A DNA stretch of 41,232 nucleotides from Rikenellaceae bacterium (GTDB lineage: Bacteria > Bacteroidota > Bacteroidia > Bacteroidales > Rikenellaceae): NCBI GenBank assembly GCA_015059875.1, contig SUZQ01000015.1, positions 1-41,232 on the forward strand, written 5' to 3'. The first letter of the stretch is position 1, and each line of letters begins with the position of its first letter. This document shows, piece by piece, positions 1 through 7,488 of the stretch. Both the position numbers and the translations under genes were made by a program. The notes below the pieces were generated by a model. It ran no database searches and was not told the origin of the DNA. It saw only the letters and a program-made list of their open reading frames with translations.

Positions 1-86
1 GAGTGTCTAACAAGTTTTTAGACACTCCCAATTTTGTCAGAAGTTGTATAACAAGAGGGATTTCAAGGCTTGCGAAGCCCGAAAAA
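1..86 (-). repeat. 3'-end repeat element, copy 1 (box plus terminator hairpin)
   Basis: The segment matches 20864-20950 base for base except for one extra T in the second copy. Read on the minus strand, downstream of the DUF3467 gene, it contains a conserved box (TTATACAACTTCTGACAAAA, minus strand, about 31-52) followed by an AGTGTCTA...TAGACACT hairpin (1-27). A third, more diverged copy lies at 19000-19062. The left end may be cut off by the window edge. A 3'-UTR or terminator role is inferred from position behind stop codons. Confidence 0.75.
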
Positions 87-160
87 GCGGAGTTTACTCG
101 GCGTAAATGAGCATTTTGAGGGCAAGCGTAACGCTGAAATCACCTTGTTAGACAGCTTCT
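39..160. repeat. Long imperfect palindrome behind the DUF3467 gene
   Basis: The outer arms 39-64 and 135-160 are inverted copies with a few mismatches (AGAAGTTGTATAACAAG against AGAAGCTGTCTAACAAG). The inner parts also pair partly: GGCTTGC near 68 with GCAAGC near 122, and GCCCGAAAAAGC near 77 with a GCATTTTGAGGGC-type stretch near 109. The whole could fold into one hairpin about 120 nt long. It overlaps the 3'-end element. It could be a MITE-like remnant or a structured 3' UTR; nothing in it looks coding. Confidence 0.55.
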
Positions 161-205
161 CTTTTTGTCGTAACCACACTTTCAAGCCGTTGGCTAATAT
201 CCAGC

Positions 206-508
206 CTACGCCTCGCCGTGATTTTTGAAGCCGATAGGGGCTTGGTGCTGGTGTACCTCGATACGACCAACATTGGTTTCGTAGCGGGCAATATTCTCCT
301 GCAACGACAACAATAATCGCTTTGCGTGCTCTGGAGTGAGAATGATACGGCTCTTAACCTTTGCCTTTGGCAATCCTGGAAGTATCGCTGCGAAATCGAC
401 AATAAATTCGGTTGGAGAGTGCGAAATAATCGCCAAATTCGAGTAGTGTCCCTGTGCCACCTCAGCGTCAAGTTCTACATCTATTCCGTGCTGTTTGTTC
501 TCGTTCAT
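206..508 (-). CDS. DUF3467 family protein
   Basis: This is a 100-residue soluble protein of a family found almost only in Bacteroidetes, of unknown function. The recognisable core is EVAQGHYSNLAIISHSPTEF, then DFAAILPGLPKAKVKSRI and LTPEHAKRLLLSLQENI, which are the family's conserved blocks. The length is normal for the family. It has no signal peptide or membrane segment. It is transcribed away from the LysE-type gene and carries its own TATATTTG promoter box 28 bases upstream. Its 3' side runs into a palindromic repeat and terminator element rather than another gene, so it is probably monocistronic. Confidence 0.9.
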   Translation of the reverse strand: MNENKQHGIDVELDAEVAQGHYSNLAIISHSPTEFIVDFAAILPGLPKAKVKSRIILTPEHAKRLLLSLQENIARYETNVGRIEVHQHQAPIGFKNHGEA

Positions 509-535
509 CGCGTGTAAAATTATTGTTTAACGATA

Positions 536-543
536 CAAATATA
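536..543 (-). promoter_or_regulatory. Bacteroidetes -7 box for the DUF3467 gene
   Basis: TATATTTG on the minus strand, 27 bases before the start codon at 508. It matches the TAnnTTTG consensus exactly. No clear TTG lies at the usual upstream distance. Confidence 0.6.
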
Positions 544-663
544 TACAAATACTCCTCTCGAAACGCCTATTTTTACGATAAGTTATCAACAATAATTCAT
601 ATAAGGCACACAATATGTAAAATTGAATAGAGGAAATAGTGCCGAAATTTAATATATTTTTAA

Positions 664-671
664 TATATTTG
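664..671 (+). promoter_or_regulatory. Bacteroidetes -7 box for the LysE-type gene
   Basis: TATATTTG, exact consensus, 45 bases before the ATG at 717. Transcription would begin near 676, so the in-frame upstream ATG at 639 would not be in the message. This supports 717 as the start. No matching -33 TTG is visible. Confidence 0.6.
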
Positions 672-716
672 CAGAGTATTTTGCGTTATTGTGACCAAAA
701 CACAAGCGAAAGAGTT

Positions 717-1391
717 ATGTTGCTTACAACAATTGATATATTACTACGCGGATTTACCGTAGGTCTTGCCTCATCAATTACGGTTGGACCAGTTGCCGTA
801 TTGTGCATTCAGCGCACCCTGAGCAAGAGCCGCCGTTCGGGTTTCATCTCTGGACTCGGCGTGGCGTGTGCCGACACGCTGATGGCGATTATCGCATTCT
901 TCTTCTACGCATTGTTGCAGGCGCAAATCGAGCAATACCGACACATCATTTCGATTCTCGGAGGTATCTTCGTAGTTATCGTGGGCGTGGTTATCTTCTT
1001 CCAAAACCCCGCACCGCAGATTCGTCGTAACCGCACGGGTGCAACCTCCTCGAAACGAGATTTCTTCTCGATGTTCGGCTTTACAATGGCAAACTTCGTG
1101 ACCGTTATACCCTACATCCTCGCCTTCTTTGCGATGTTCGGAGTTTCGTCGCACGACGGCTCAAGCGATGTGGCTTCCGTGCTATCAAGCCTCCTTATCA
1201 TTGCAGGATTCTTTGGCGGAGCCGTAGTATGGTGGTTTCTTCTAACACTGCTTATAAGCCTCTTCCGTCGAGGATTTCGTCCGCACCACATGCAGATGAT
1301 AAATCGCGTAGCAGGCATAATCATAGGACTCCTCGGAGTCATAACAATACTTTCGACAGTTCTTACAACTACCCCAAATGGAACAATCTAA
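717..1391 (+). CDS. LysE/RhtB family transporter
   Basis: A 224-residue inner-membrane protein of the LysE/RhtB superfamily, whose members usually export amino acids or related small molecules; the substrate here is unknown. The N-terminal GFTVGLASSITVGPVAVLC carries the family's glycine/proline-rich first helix (G-P-x-A-x-x-C). It is followed by SGLGVACADT in helix 2 and by several more hydrophobic stretches, about six in all. An in-frame ATG at 639 exists but lies upstream of the promoter box at 664-671, and the extra residues do not resemble the family. The stop overlaps the cmk start by 14 bases, so the two are co-transcribed and probably translationally coupled. Confidence 0.85.
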   Translation: MLLTTIDILLRGFTVGLASSITVGPVAVLCIQRTLSKSRRSGFISGLGVACADTLMAIIAFFFYALLQAQIEQYRHIISILGGIFVVIVGVVIFFQNPAPQIRRNRTGATSSKRDFFSMFGFTMANFVTVIPYILAFFAMFGVSSHDGSSDVASVLSSLLIIAGFFGGAVVWWFLLTLLISLFRRGFRPHHMQMINRVAGIIIGLLGVITILSTVLTTTPNGTI

Positions 1392-2082
1392 CAAAAAAAT
1401 CATTATCGCACTCGACGGCTTTTCGTCGTGCGGCAAGAGTACATTCGCAAAGAGCATTGCACAACGACTTGGATATATCTTCATCGACACAGGTGCGATG
1501 TATCGTGCCGTGACACTCTACGCATTAGAACACGGCGCAATCCGTTCGGGCATCGTTGACGAGGATGCAGTGGTTGCACTCCTCTCCGACATCTCCATCA
1601 CCTTCCGCTTCAATCCGCAACGCGGAGCGAGCGATATCTATGTAAATGGCGATCTGGTCGAGGGTAAGATTCGCACCATCGAGGTGTCAAACTGCGTAAG
1701 TCCTGTAAGTGCCATTGCCGAGGTGCGCGAGAAGCTTGTAGCGATGCAGCAAGAGATGGGACGCAAGAGGGGTGTTGTGATGGATGGTCGAGATATCGGC
1801 ACGGTGGTATTCCCCGATGCCGAGTTGAAGATATTTATGACAGCCGACGCAAAGGTGCGCGCCGAGCGCCGTTACGCCGAACTCACCGCCAAAGGCGACA
1901 AGGTGTCATTTGACGAGATTTTGGAAAATGTGGTTTCGCGCGACAAGGCGGATATGACACGCGCCATTTCGCCACTTCAGCAGGCGGAGGATGCCATTGT
2001 TCTCGACAATAGCTATATGACCGTTGCCGAGCAAATGGAGTGGTTTGACAAGGAGTTTGCAAGAGTGCAAAGCACTCTTTAA
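1378..2082 (+). CDS. cmk: Cytidylate kinase
   Basis: A 234-residue cytosolic enzyme that phosphorylates CMP and dCMP with ATP. The N-terminus has the P-loop GFSSCGKST (residues about 14-22). It is followed by FIDTGAMYRAVTLYAL, the classic nucleotide-monophosphate contact region, and by MDGRDIGTVVFPDAELKIFM with the catalytic DGRDIGT. The Arg-rich lid (AERRYAEL) and the final SRDKADMTRAISPL block are all present. The length is as expected. The start overlaps the end of the LysE-type gene; ispH follows 78 bases later on the same strand, an order of basic metabolic genes compatible with one transcript. Confidence 0.97.
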   Translation: MEQSNKKIIIALDGFSSCGKSTFAKSIAQRLGYIFIDTGAMYRAVTLYALEHGAIRSGIVDEDAVVALLSDISITFRFNPQRGASDIYVNGDLVEGKIRTIEVSNCVSPVSAIAEVREKLVAMQQEMGRKRGVVMDGRDIGTVVFPDAELKIFMTADAKVRAERRYAELTAKGDKVSFDEILENVVSRDKADMTRAISPLQQAEDAIVLDNSYMTVAEQMEWFDKEFARVQSTL

Positions 2083-2160
2083 TTGACAATTGACAATTGA
2101 CGAATTGACAATTAAAGGTATTTTTAGTTTTCCGCTTTCAGTTTTCAGTTTTGAGTTTAT
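2083..2160. repeat. Simple-sequence spacer between cmk and ispH
   Basis: The gap consists of AATTGACAATTGAC-type units followed by a pyrimidine-rich (TTTTCAG/TTTCCG)-type run. The same two motifs recur elsewhere in the window: the first at 3009-3047 and 3263-3296, the second at 22431-22482 and, inverted, near 34815-34838. It reads as low-complexity intergenic repeat with no coding or clear promoter signal. Confidence 0.5.
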
Positions 2161-3021
2161 ATGCGCATTGAGATTGATAGTGAGTCGGGCTTTTGCTTTG
2201 GGGTTGTGAGGGCAATCAACGAGGCAGAGGAGGCGTTGCAGAGTGGTGCAATAGCTTCGCTCGGCGACATTGTCCACAATCGCGTAGAGGTGCAGAGACT
2301 CGAAGCTTTGGGACTGCGCACCATCTCGCACGAGGAGATTCCCTCGATTGCTGGCAAGCGAATGTTGATTCGCGCACACGGCGAGCCACCACACACATAC
2401 GCTCTCGCCAAAGAGTATGGCATAGAGATAATTGATGCCACCTGTCCCGTAGTTGCAGCGTTACAGCGCAAAGTGAAGGAGGCGTATCGCAAGATGAGCG
2501 AGGTCGGAGGTACGGTGGTTATTTTGGGCAAGCGCGGACATGCTGAGGTTGTCGGATTGACGGGACAGGTGGATGAAAAGGCGATAGTAGTGGAGAGCGA
2601 GGAGGATTTGGAGCAGATAGATTTCACGCATCCAGTATACTTTCTTTCGCAGACTACGCAGAGCGTGGATAAGTTTCACGCCTTTGCCGAGATTATGCGT
2701 TCGAGACTCCCGCAAAAGGAGATGCTTACTGCCGATGACACCATCTGCCGTCGTGTATCATCTCGCGAGGCGCATCTGCGCAAATTTGCATTGCAGCACG
2801 ATGTAATAATCTTTGTCTGCGGTCGCAAATCGAGCAACGGCAAGGTTTTATACAATATCTGTCATCGGGCAAACGAGCGATCGTACAATATCGAGGAGGC
2901 GAGTGAGTTGCAGGCAGAGTGGTTCAAGGGTGCAGAGAGCGTTGGCATCTGCGGCGCAACCTCAACCCCGAAATGGCTGATGGAAAGTATTGCCTCTGAA
3001 ATACTTTCAATTGACAATTGA
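2161..3021 (+). CDS. ispH: 4-hydroxy-3-methylbut-2-enyl diphosphate reductase
   Basis: A 286-residue iron-sulfur enzyme of the last step of the MEP isoprenoid pathway, making IPP and DMAPP. The three cluster cysteines are visible at SGFCFGV (C12), IDATCPVV (near residue 96) and DDTICRRV (near 197). Other family blocks are AHGEPP, GKRGHAEVVGLTGQ and, near the end, GICGATSTPKWL. GHAEV replaces the enterobacterial GHPEV; I recall this form from Bacteroidetes. The product would feed the polyprenyl diphosphate synthase at 22480-23469. The 3' side is a 350-base repeat-filled gap. Confidence 0.95.
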   Translation: MRIEIDSESGFCFGVVRAINEAEEALQSGAIASLGDIVHNRVEVQRLEALGLRTISHEEIPSIAGKRMLIRAHGEPPHTYALAKEYGIEIIDATCPVVAALQRKVKEAYRKMSEVGGTVVILGKRGHAEVVGLTGQVDEKAIVVESEEDLEQIDFTHPVYFLSQTTQSVDKFHAFAEIMRSRLPQKEMLTADDTICRRVSSREAHLRKFALQHDVIIFVCGRKSSNGKVLYNICHRANERSYNIEEASELQAEWFKGAESVGICGATSTPKWLMESIASEILSIDN

Positions 3022-3115
3022 CGAATTGACAATTGACAATTAAAGAGTTTATAATTTTTATAACTTTCAACTAAGAGAGAGCCAATGGCTAATGGCTAAA
3101 AGCAAAAAAGAAGAA
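3009..3115 (+). repeat. 107-bp direct repeat, left copy
   Basis: This 107-base stretch is repeated at 3263-3369 with four mismatches by my count. It begins with AATTGACAATTGACGAATT units, continues through GAGTTTATAATTTTTATAAC and ends in ATGGCTAATGGCTAAAAGC and AAAAAAGAAGAA. The right copy runs straight into the start codon at 3372, so the repeat looks like a duplicated leader. Confidence 0.9.
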
Positions 3116-3121
3116 AATCAA

Positions 3122-3258
3122 CAGACCCCACCGCCCTGACGGGCACCTCCCCTAACTTAGGGGAGGAAATAGAAGCACAACAATTAGTGTAGTGTAGCAA
3201 CAACGCTATGCAATTTGTCCCCCTAAGTTAGGGGGACGAGCGAAGCGGAGGGGGTCTG
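3122..3258. mobile_element. MITE-like 137-bp inverted-repeat element
   Basis: The ends CAGACCCC and GGGGTCTG are inverted. Inside them CCCCTAACTTAGGGG on the left mirrors CCCCTAAGTTAGGGGG on the right, giving arms of about 40 bases with gaps. A possible 3-bp target duplication, CAA, flanks it (3119-3121 and 3259-3261). It is too short to code for anything. It sits exactly between the two 107-bp direct repeats. A non-autonomous element is inferred; no transposase is in the window. Confidence 0.6.
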
Positions 3259-3262
3259 CAAG

Positions 3263-3369
3263 AATTGACAATTGACGAATTAAGAATTGACAATTAAAGA
3301 GTTTATAATTTTTATAACTTTCAACTAAGAGAAAGCTAATGGCTAATGGCTAAAAGCAAAAAAGAAGAA
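3263..3369 (+). repeat. 107-bp direct repeat, right copy (leader of the next gene)
   Basis: Second copy of 3009-3115, same length, four differences. It ends two bases before the ATG at 3372, so it forms the immediate leader and probably the ribosome-loading region (AAAAAAGAAGAAC) of that gene. Confidence 0.9.
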
Positions 3370-3371
3370 CT

Positions 3372-3857
3372 ATGAAGAAGTACCTTTTGAGAAGTGTAAA
3401 ATATTTTATCACACTAATCGTTTTGTATGTGGCATTGATGGCACTGATGCACTACTCGGAGCATTCGGTCGTAACCTTCGCGCAGCGTTGGGAGTTGCTC
3501 TTCTCCACTTGGAGAGGTTGGGGTATGGTCGTTGCAACAATAGTGTTGGCTGCAACATATCCATATTTCGGCTTTGCCAAAAGAGCCTTCACGGGCAATA
3601 TTGCAACCGACCGCGAGGAGTTCACAATGGCAGCCGAGGTATCGGGATTGCAGCTGGTGCGAGAGAGCGAAACCGAGTTAGTCTATCGTGCAAAGGGTTT
3701 GCGCCGATTGACAAGCCTCTACGAAGATGAGGTTACAGTGCGTCAAAACGGCTCTCAAATTGAGGTTCAAGGTCTGCGCAGCATTGCTGTGCGCCTTGCA
3801 TTCGATGCCGAGCGATTTATTACAAACAAACACCGTAGAGAGGCGGGAGAGATTTAA
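3372..3857 (+). CDS. Conserved two-helix membrane protein, function unknown
   Basis: A 161-residue protein not assigned to a named family with confidence. It has two hydrophobic segments, about residues 10-27 (VKYFITLIVLYVALMALM) and 50-67 (MVVATIVLAATYPYFGF). A soluble, charged C-terminal part follows (TDREEFTMAAEVSGLQLVRE..., ending HRREAGEI). The C-terminal region looks like a small alpha/beta domain. It lies immediately upstream of the S41 protease (4 bases between stop and start), which suggests joint translation and perhaps a joint role at the envelope. Bacteroidetes genomes often hold a similar short membrane protein in this kind of context, but that is from memory. Confidence 0.75.
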   Translation: MKKYLLRSVKYFITLIVLYVALMALMHYSEHSVVTFAQRWELLFSTWRGWGMVVATIVLAATYPYFGFAKRAFTGNIATDREEFTMAAEVSGLQLVRESETELVYRAKGLRRLTSLYEDEVTVRQNGSQIEVQGLRSIAVRLAFDAERFITNKHRREAGEI

Positions 3858-3861
3858 GAAG

Positions 3862-5520
3862 ATGAAGCGCAAAATTGTAAAATACACACTACTTTCGGTG
3901 GCGTTGGTGGCGATTGTTGCAGGTGGTATTTTCGCCACTCGCAACGACTTTGGCCTGGGGCGCAATATGGAGATTATGGTCAATCTTATGCACGCCATCT
4001 CCACAAAATATGTCGAGAAGGTCGATGCCGACGAGATGATGAAAAATGGTGCTAAGGGGATCACCTCAAAGTTAGATCCCTACACTGACTTTATCTCGGA
4101 GGAGGAGATGCCCGACTTCGAGGCGATGACGACAGGTCGCTATGGCGGAATCGGTGCGCTGATTCGCAAGAAGGGCGACTATGTAATCATTGCCGAGCCA
4201 TACAAGGGCTCGCCTGCCGACGAGTGCGGTCTGAAGATTGGCGACAAGATCGTCGCAATCAATGGCGAGGATATGGGCGGCAAGGAGGTTGGCGATATAA
4301 GCAAGCGTCTACGCGGAGAGCCAAACACAACGGTCAAGGTTACCATCGAGAGACTGATGACGGGCGAGCGCGAGGAGATAAAGATTCGTCGTCGCCGCAT
4401 CGTTATTCCAAGCATCACCTACGCGGGTTATGTTGCCGAGGGTGTCGGTTATATTCGCCATGCCGACTTTACCGACAAGTGCTATGACGATATGCGCGCA
4501 GCGATTCTGCACCTGCAATCGGAGGGCGAACTCAAATCGCTAATTCTCGACTACCGCAATAACGGAGGAGGTGTTTTGCAATCGGCAGTAAATGTGTTGT
4601 CGCTCTTTGTTCCTAAGGGAACGATGGTGGTCGAAACGCGAGGTCGTGGCGACAAGTCACACAAACTCTACACCGAGTATGAACCTCTCTTGCCCGACAC
4701 GCCGCTTGCCGTGCTGATAAACGGCAACAGTGCCTCGGCAGCCGAGATTGTTGCCGGAGCAATTCAAGACCTCGACAGAGGAGTTTTGATTGGTCAGCGC
4801 AGCTTCGGAAAGGGTTTGGTGCAGGGTACAGCTCCTCTTGGCTACAACGCCTACGCAAAGATTACGGTTGGAAAGTACTACATCCCTTCGGGGCGTTGCA
4901 TTCAGGCGGTGAACTACTCCAAAGATGGTCGCGCAGAGGTTGTTGCCGACTCGCTCATAAAGGAGTTTTCGACAAAGCGTGGTCGCAAGGTCTACGATGG
5001 TGGCGGTATTATGCCCGACAAGAAGATTGCACCAAAGTACATCAGTTCGTTTGCCGTAACGCTCTACCTGATGGGCATTATCGAGGATTTTGGCGATGAC
5101 TACATCAAGCGCAACGGCTCGAAGCCGATAGATGTAAAGAACTTCTCGATTACGGATGAGGATTATGCCGACTTCGTAAAGATGGTGGAGGGGCGCGATA
5201 TACCTTACAAGTCGGAGTCGCGCACAGCACTCGAAAAGTTGCGCAAGTCGCTCGCAAAGGAGCGCAACACCTCGCTTGAAGAGGCTCTCAACGCCATTGA
5301 TAAGGGGTTGCGCGATGATAAGTTGAGCAATCTCAAGACCTTCCGCAAGGAGATTGTCGAGCAGATAAACCAAAATATCGTTTTGCGTTACGCCTACGCA
5401 GCGGGAGTTATTGCCAACTCATTGCGCGATGACGAGGAGGTACAGGAGGCTCGCAAGATTCTCGCGGACAGGGCAGAGTACGAGCGCATAACAACCAAGC
5501 AGAACACACAACGCAAGTAG
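3862..5520 (+). CDS. C-terminal processing protease (S41 family) with PDZ domain
   Basis: A 552-residue periplasmic serine protease. It has an N-terminal membrane anchor or signal (residues 8-24), a short helical region, and a PDZ domain (about 92-175; GSPADECGLKIGDKIVAING). The S41 core follows with ILDYRNNGGGVL. The catalytic pair is Ser292 in GNSASAAEI and Lys317 in SFGKGLVQ, 25 residues apart as in the family. A C-terminal helical extension runs from about 400. A longer in-frame start at 3727 would overlap the previous gene completely and add an unlikely leader, so 3862 is preferred. The histidine kinase follows after 10 bases, implying one operon. Confidence 0.93.
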   Translation: MKRKIVKYTLLSVALVAIVAGGIFATRNDFGLGRNMEIMVNLMHAISTKYVEKVDADEMMKNGAKGITSKLDPYTDFISEEEMPDFEAMTTGRYGGIGALIRKKGDYVIIAEPYKGSPADECGLKIGDKIVAINGEDMGGKEVGDISKRLRGEPNTTVKVTIERLMTGEREEIKIRRRRIVIPSITYAGYVAEGVGYIRHADFTDKCYDDMRAAILHLQSEGELKSLILDYRNNGGGVLQSAVNVLSLFVPKGTMVVETRGRGDKSHKLYTEYEPLLPDTPLAVLINGNSASAAEIVAGAIQDLDRGVLIGQRSFGKGLVQGTAPLGYNAYAKITVGKYYIPSGRCIQAVNYSKDGRAEVVADSLIKEFSTKRGRKVYDGGGIMPDKKIAPKYISSFAVTLYLMGIIEDFGDDYIKRNGSKPIDVKNFSITDEDYADFVKMVEGRDIPYKSESRTALEKLRKSLAKERNTSLEEALNAIDKGLRDDKLSNLKTFRKEIVEQINQNIVLRYAYAAGVIANSLRDDEEVQEARKILADRAEYERITTKQNTQRK

Positions 5521-5530
5521 TCCCAGCAAT

Positions 5531-6703
5531 ATGCTATTACGGCTGAAGAATAAGGTTTTGGAGAATGGTAGAGTCGTGGTATTGGTTCTTGCCACGATAT
5601 TTATCAGCGTATCCCTTCTTCTCACAAACCGTATGGCGGAGGCTCTGCACCACAAGGAGAAGCACGATGTGGAGTTGTGGGCTGCAGCAATGGAGCGCGT
5701 AAACCGCGACGCTATGGGCGACTACATCAACGATCCGTTGGTGGCAAGCATCATCAACAACCGCAACAACATTCCGTTTATCATTACCGACGAGAATCTG
5801 CGTGTAATCTCGCACCACCTTATCCCGCCTGAGGTAATATCATCTCCTGAGCGACTCCATCGCCTACTCGACAAGATGGCGAAGGACAACACCCCGATTG
5901 TGGTTAAGTTTTGGTGGACAGATGCCCACAACCATATTATATTTTATGGCCACTCGCTCACACTACAGACGCTCTACATCTTCCCATACATACAGATACT
6001 CATAATTGTAGTCTTTGTATTGGTGGTATTTGTGGCGTTCCGTTCGTTGAAACAGAGCGAGCAGAGCCGTATTTGGGTGGGACTCGCAAAGGAGACAGCC
6101 CACCAACTCGGAACACCAACCTCCTCGTTGCTCGGTTGGATTGAGTACCTGCGCGAGCAGAATGTCGATCAGATGGCGGTAGATGAGATGCAGAAGGATT
6201 TGACGCATTTGATGAAGATTGTAGATCGCTTCTCGAAGATTGGCTCTGAGACTCCGCTAACGGTGGAGTCACTGAACGAGGTTGTCGGAGGCTCGGTAAT
6301 GTACTTCCGCAAGCGCATACCGAGAAATGTAACGCTCGACTACAATGGATTTGCCACCGATACGGTAAAGGCACGAGTGAATGTTGCCCTCTTTGAGTGG
6401 GTTGTCGAAAACTTGATGAAGAACGCTCTCGACGCATTGCAGGGACACGGCTCGATTGTAGTGACCATCGGCTCGGATGCCAAATATGCTTGGGTGGAGG
6501 TTGCCGATACGGGTAAGGGTATTCCGAAATCGAAGTGGAAGCGCATCTTCGAGCCTGGATTCACCACCAAGACTCGCGGCTGGGGACTCGGTCTGTCGCT
6601 GTCGCGCCGTATTGTTGAGGAGTACCACAAAGGTCGCATCGCCGTTGTGGAGTCTGAATTAGGAAAGGGAACACGATTCCGCGTAACGCTCAAAAAGGCA
6701 TAA
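5531..6703 (+). CDS. Membrane sensor histidine kinase, orphan
   Basis: A 390-residue inner-membrane kinase. Helix 1 is about residues 15-32 and helix 2 about 147-170, flanking a periplasmic sensor segment of about 115 residues. Next come the H-box KETAHQLGTPTSSLLGW with His191, the N-box (ENLMKNALDAL), G1 (DTGKGIP), F-box (FEPGFTTK) and G2 (GWGLGLSLS), so the ATP-binding site is intact. The H-box with HQLGTP is typical of one Bacteroidetes HK group. No response regulator gene lies next to it. It is sandwiched between the S41 protease and DUF4271 (5 bases to the next gene). The signal is unknown; a link to envelope proteolysis is only suggested by the operon. Confidence 0.93.
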   Translation: MLLRLKNKVLENGRVVVLVLATIFISVSLLLTNRMAEALHHKEKHDVELWAAAMERVNRDAMGDYINDPLVASIINNRNNIPFIITDENLRVISHHLIPPEVISSPERLHRLLDKMAKDNTPIVVKFWWTDAHNHIIFYGHSLTLQTLYIFPYIQILIIVVFVLVVFVAFRSLKQSEQSRIWVGLAKETAHQLGTPTSSLLGWIEYLREQNVDQMAVDEMQKDLTHLMKIVDRFSKIGSETPLTVESLNEVVGGSVMYFRKRIPRNVTLDYNGFATDTVKARVNVALFEWVVENLMKNALDALQGHGSIVVTIGSDAKYAWVEVADTGKGIPKSKWKRIFEPGFTTKTRGWGLGLSLSRRIVEEYHKGRIAVVESELGKGTRFRVTLKKA

Positions 6704-6708
6704 ACAAG

Positions 6709-7464
6709 ATGGAGGAGTTGTCTAATATAATATCCGCTGAGGAGTTGTTTGGTGCAGCGAGTCGTCTTGCCGAACAGGGGTTTGATGCAAAGTTGTCAAA
6801 CATCGCCTCGCTTGGTGTGCTGTATCAAATCGCCGCGGGCATCGTAGCTATGGCCTCGATTTTTGTGCTGATCAAAGGCTCGGATATCGTTCGCCACCTT
6901 ATTATATTATCGGTAAATGGAAAATTTAGCTCCTCCGATACGCATATATATTCATCAGAAATTAAAAATATTGAGATATACACCTCTATTATCGGCATAT
7001 TATTCCTCTCTCTATGCGCTATGCGTCTATCCATTTTAGAGGGCGCGGAGGGGCTATTTTCTCAATTGGGCGCACTGCCGAGTTGGGGCATCGGAGGTGT
7101 TGCCTTATGCGGAATATGCATAACCATACTACTCGAACTCATAATGCTCTACGCGGCAGGAGTCGCAAGCGAACGACACGACGCATGCAACGCTATATGG
7201 CAAATCAAACAACTCCACTTCAGCACCACAATAATTCTACTCTCCCCAATGCTGATTCTTATGCTGCTTTCCGAGGGAGTTGTGGCGAAAATTGCCCTTT
7301 ATATCTCTGTTGCAATATGTTCGGTATCGCTTATTTTGTTTATTAAAGAGACTTTTTTACTCTTTCGAGCGCAAAGATTTTCTATTTTCCATTGGATTTT
7401 GTATCTTTGCGCCCTGGAAATCTTCCCGCTGTCGTTGCTGCTTGCTCCGATAGTGCGCGGATAG
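6709..7464 (+). CDS. DUF4271 multi-pass membrane protein
   Basis: A 251-residue Bacteroidetes membrane protein of unknown function. It has a short soluble N-terminus and then about six to seven hydrophobic helices (for example LYQIAAGIVAMASIFVLI, IIGILFLSLCAM, GGVALCGICITILLELIML and the last near LFIKETFLLF). The assignment rests on the topology and on the position directly before a hemD-like gene, rnpA and yidD, an order I know from Bacteroidales genomes. A TATCTTTG box near its 3' end (7402-7409) may be an internal promoter for the next gene. Confidence 0.75.
   Translation: MEELSNIISAEELFGAASRLAEQGFDAKLSNIASLGVLYQIAAGIVAMASIFVLIKGSDIVRHLIILSVNGKFSSSDTHIYSSEIKNIEIYTSIIGILFLSLCAMRLSILEGAEGLFSQLGALPSWGIGGVALCGICITILLELIMLYAAGVASERHDACNAIWQIKQLHFSTTIILLSPMLILMLLSEGVVAKIALYISVAICSVSLILFIKETFLLFRAQRFSIFHWILYLCALEIFPLSLLLAPIVRG
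7402..7409 (+). promoter_or_regulatory. Possible internal -7 box for the hemD-like gene
   Basis: TATCTTTG inside the end of the DUF4271 gene, 79 bases before the next ATG. It matches TAnnTTTG, but no -33 TTG sits at the usual spacing, so this is weak. Confidence 0.3.
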
Positions 7465-7488
7465 GCCCCAAAACAGAGAGAAGAAAGT

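Noticed and set aside
639..716. Longer N-terminus of the LysE-type protein from ATG 639
   Set aside because: The TATATTTG box at 664-671 lies inside it, and the extra residues are not part of the family.
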